7,631 nt of DNA, from assembly GCA_945949385.1 (NCBI GenBank), contig CAMFEL010000103.1:1-7631 (forward strand). The letters are read 5' to 3'. The notes beneath the pieces were generated by a model. That model saw only the letters and a list, made by a program, of their open reading frames with translations, ran no database searches and was not told the origin of the DNA. Shown here piece after piece: positions 5,809-7,631 of this stretch. The DNA is from an uncultured Clostridia bacterium. GTDB lineage: Bacteria; Bacillota; Clostridia; Oscillospirales; CAG-272. Each line of letters opens with the position of its first letter. Positions within the stretch are counted from its first letter, which is position 1. A program made the translations under genes and the position numbers.

Positions 5809-5841
5809 AGCCGTGCCGCGCCCATATGGGGCGGCACGGCT
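5809..5841 (-). other. Very stable hairpin between capsid-side genes and the connector gene
   Basis: AGCCGTGCCGC (5809-5819) pairs perfectly with GCGGCACGGCT (5831-5841). After a bulged G at 5820, CCC (5821-5823) pairs with GGG (5828-5830) around an ATAT loop, giving 14 pairs, mostly G-C. On the minus strand it is not followed by a T run, so it is not a canonical intrinsic terminator. It lies 8 bases after the stop of the 76-residue gene and could be an RNA processing or 3'-end-protecting element that favours capsid over tail expression. Confidence 0.75.
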
Positions 5842-5849
5842 CCGACTTA

Positions 5850-6080
5850 TCAGCCGCCCGTGGCAAACGTTTCTATAAACGCCTCTGCCGCGGCATCCTG
5901 CCGCTGTGAATTTTCTATCACTTCGGCAAAGCGCAGGGGTACCTCCACGCTTTTACCTGTCTGAATAAGCATATTTTCCCCGTTGACCGCAACATACCGC
6001 TCCGTATCGTTCTTATTCTGTCGGGGAATAAACACCGTTTTCTTTTTTGCCGCTTCGGCGGCGTTATTTATATTTGCCAT
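5850..6080 (-). CDS. Small phage protein following the capsid gene (76 residues)
   Basis: The protein begins MANINNAAEAAKKKTVFIPR. It has a beta-rich core with the run ERYVAVNGENMLIQTGKSVE at 27-46, and VPLRFAEVIENSQRQ at 47-61. The 'K-V-x-I-P-R ... Y-V-x-V-N-G ... G-x-x-V-E-V-P' pattern is one I recall from small proteins directly after capsid genes in gut Firmicutes phages. It may decorate or stabilise the head, but no function is established here. The start has AAAGGA about 8 bases upstream. It follows the capsid stop by 28 bases and is followed 8 bases later by a strong hairpin, so it is probably co-expressed with the capsid protein at a high level. Confidence 0.8.
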   Translation of the reverse strand: MANINNAAEAAKKKTVFIPRQNKNDTERYVAVNGENMLIQTGKSVEVPLRFAEVIENSQRQDAAAEAFIETFATGG

Positions 6081-6108
6081 ATATTTTCCTTTCCGGGCGA
6101 CTCAGCCC

Positions 6109-7461
6109 TTAGTTTTCTTCAATTGCAGTTGAGGAGAATGAGGAACCGGACTCCACTCTCAGCAGGTATTCCTCAACAAGCCGTTTTGCTACCTTTGTTG
6201 CCTTCCAGCCTACGGAGGAGCGCTGATTAAGCGGGTCGTTTCCGTAACCCTTCTGCTTCACGATATGCTCTATACCGCCGCCTCCTATTTCGGTAGTTCC
6301 GTATGCGTTAGCACCGATAAACAGAGTTGCAAAAGCAGGGCATCCGCACTTACCGCCTCCGCCGGGATAGATCCTGTCGCCGGCGGCGTAAGTTATCCCA
6401 AGCGCTTTGTCAAGATACAGGTATCCCTGCGCAGGATTTACACCGATTACGGCAGCGGTTACGATTTTGTCCTCGGAAGCGTCCCAGTACTGAATTTCAG
6501 TGTCTTTGAGCAATGAATTGATTGCTTCGCTTACCGTTACTCTGTAAGGAGTGACGCTTCCCGCAAGGCAGGAAGTGTCAGATGCGGAAGAATTATAAGC
6601 CGTGACAGTCAGATAGCGGCTGTCTGCACTCAAGTCCTTACCTGTGAAAATTTTCGCCTCGCTTGTCTGAACAAAACGGACACCGCCGATAGTACCGATC
6701 TCACCTCTGAGAATATTCTTAGGATCGGTATACTTCTGAATGTCAAGCCACTGACCCTTTGCGTCCTGCATAAGATCATAAGCCACATAAGGATGGATTA
6801 TGGCCACATAACTGCCGTCTATGGTAGGCGCGTTCATCGCTTTAAGCTGAGCCGCCGCTTTGAACACATCCTTGACGCGAAGCTTGGAATCTGCCGTAAG
6901 CTCACTTCTTGAAGTGATTTCCGTCTCACTGCCGTCTGCGCTTACCTTGGGGCAGTAGTTTACATTGGTACCGCCCACTATCTGGTTGCGAACTATTGTG
7001 TCTATAGTACGGCCGGCCTGATCCGCAAGCTGCTTTGTTGCTTCCACAACAATGGGGTCAACGCTTGTCATCTCAAGCATATCGGTAAGCTCCACATAAT
7101 CGCCGTACTGATCCACGGTTGCGGTTACCGGTACTACCGTAAGAGAAGAGCCCGTAGGAGTCACTCCCTCTGTAATGGGATTCAATGCCTTGGGCAGAGC
7201 GTTGAATTTGCGGAATTCGATAGTCTTACCGCCGTTCTTGGGAATAGGTCTTTTCTGCGCAAACTGATCATGCACCAAAGCAGGCCCTGCAAGTTCTATG
7301 AGAGTTTTGTCATAGAACGATTTCATCTCCGCGGACAGCCCGGCGTTATTGGGCAAAGTATCGTACTTTATAGATGTTCCGTTAGATGTTTTTACAAATG
7401 CCTCGGTGCCGTGTACATTGTCACCTGCTCCGAAAAGACGGATATTGAATGAACAGTTCAT
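6109..7461 (-). CDS. Phage major capsid protein, N4-gp56 family
   Basis: This is the shell-forming protein. The 450-residue product carries strong family marks: MKSFYDKTLIELAGPALVHD at 46-65, QKRPIPKNGGKTIEFRKF at 69-86, ITEGVTPTG at 96-104, VDQYGDYVELTDMLEMT at 116-132, ATKQLADQAGRTIDTIVRN at 141-159, IIHPYVAYDL at 221-230, and near the end GANAYGTTEIGGGGIEHIVK at 383-402 with DPLNQRSSVGWKATK at 409-423. It is longer than the roughly 300-400 residues I expect. The extra length lies mainly at about 275-375, a beta-rich insert with a GGGGKCGC stretch at 367-374. The ATG at 7459-7461 is chosen because GAAAGG (7469-7474) lies 7 bases upstream; an in-frame ATG at 7474-7476 overlaps that ribosome binding site. 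It is intact, with no frameshift. Confidence 0.95.
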   Translation of the reverse strand: MNCSFNIRLFGAGDNVHGTEAFVKTSNGTSIKYDTLPNNAGLSAEMKSFYDKTLIELAGPALVHDQFAQKRPIPKNGGKTIEFRKFNALPKALNPITEGVTPTGSSLTVVPVTATVDQYGDYVELTDMLEMTSVDPIVVEATKQLADQAGRTIDTIVRNQIVGGTNVNYCPKVSADGSETEITSRSELTADSKLRVKDVFKAAAQLKAMNAPTIDGSYVAIIHPYVAYDLMQDAKGQWLDIQKYTDPKNILRGEIGTIGGVRFVQTSEAKIFTGKDLSADSRYLTVTAYNSSASDTSCLAGSVTPYRVTVSEAINSLLKDTEIQYWDASEDKIVTAAVIGVNPAQGYLYLDKALGITYAAGDRIYPGGGGKCGCPAFATLFIGANAYGTTEIGGGGIEHIVKQKGYGNDPLNQRSSVGWKATKVAKRLVEEYLLRVESGSSFSSTAIEEN

Positions 7462-7481
7462 ATTTTTTCCTTTCATCCGTT

Positions 7482-7631
7482 TTAGAATTTTACCTTTGCG
7501 CCGTTTTCAACCCGACGGAGTATGTCGCGGATACCTTTACCCGTCAGGCTGTCGACGCTGAGTTTTGTCTGTGACGGAGCCTGTCCTGCAGACCCGTTTT
7601 CATCCGGTCTGCCTATGCCCGCGCGCAAGCG
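7482..7631 (-). CDS. C-terminal end of an unidentified phage protein upstream of the capsid gene
   Basis: An open frame enters from the right edge and ends at TAA 7482-7484, 20 bases before the capsid start. The visible 49 residues have a Gly/Pro/Gln-rich linker (R-P-D-E-N-G-S-A-G-Q-A-P-S-Q) followed by KLSVDSLTGKGIRDILRRVE and the ending NGAKVKF. A loose linker with a short basic helical tail would suit a portal C-terminus or a scaffolding protein, both common just before a capsid gene, but too little is present to choose. The frame is supported by lack of stops, codon use like its neighbours and operon spacing. Confidence 0.65.
   Translation of the reverse strand, partial: RLRAGIGRPDENGSAGQAPSQTKLSVDSLTGKGIRDILRRVENGAKVKF

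Noticed and set aside
5784..5837. Longer start for the connector protein at 5837
   Set aside because: The extra 18 codons cover the hairpin and the perfect AAGGAGG site, which clearly serves the ATG at 5781-5783.
4805..5964. Two plus-strand open frames of 196 and 194 codons
   Set aside because: Both are antisense to the nozzle, connector and 76-residue phage genes and have no recognisable motifs; they are shadows.
1..7631. CRISPR array, tRNA or rRNA gene, insertion sequence ends
   Set aside because: I found no regularly spaced repeats, no cloverleaf-like segments and no transposase or terminal inverted repeats by reading. Weak signals could have been missed without tools.

Overview
The window looks like chromosomal DNA from a Gram-positive anaerobe of the class Clostridia, probably a gut-type Oscillospiraceae or Lachnospiraceae relative. 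It carries the end of a phage virion gene module. The assignment rests on moderate GC content, strong AAGGAGG-type ribosome binding sites, near-consensus sigma-A promoters, and proteins that resemble those of gut Firmicutes and their phages. No rRNA, tRNA or CRISPR array is visible, so the taxonomy is an inference.

Left part (1-2594), host-type genes. A partial AMP-dependent synthetase/ligase runs leftwards off the window. It is driven by an essentially perfect TTGACA-N16-TATAAT promoter, and a perfect 8-bp-arm inverted repeat lies over the predicted transcription start. After a 420-base AT-rich intergenic region come two co-directional plus-strand genes. The first is an XRE-type regulator with an unusual C-terminal extension. 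The second is a 69-residue protein that looks like a stand-alone copy of that extension. A strong hairpin terminator separates them from the convergent asnA gene (aspartate-ammonia ligase), which has its own promoter at 2566-2594 and a short leader with no room for a T-box.

Right part (2616-7631), phage virion module. All genes are on the minus strand and are read from right to left. They are: the C-terminal end of an unidentified protein, an N4-gp56-family major capsid protein, a small 76-residue protein, a 121-residue putative head-tail connector, a 591-residue beta-rich tail nozzle/stabilisation-type protein, a 58-residue small protein, and a 247-residue virion-associated protein. A rho-independent terminator follows. 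Spacing is tight (2-64 bases) and each start has a ribosome binding site, so this reads as one late operon for a short-tailed (podovirus-like) particle. A very stable hairpin lies between the capsid-side genes and the connector gene.

The phage module stops abruptly. Its terminator lies only 21 bases from the -35 element of the asnA promoter, and no lysis, tail-fibre or integrase genes are seen on this side. The window may therefore hold a prophage end with an unusual layout, a deletion remnant, or a retained capsid module. Within the window I cannot tell these apart. I see no clear sign of a wholly new system. The best leads are the regulatory dyads, the paralogous small domain pair, the truncated-looking virion module and the internal hairpin.
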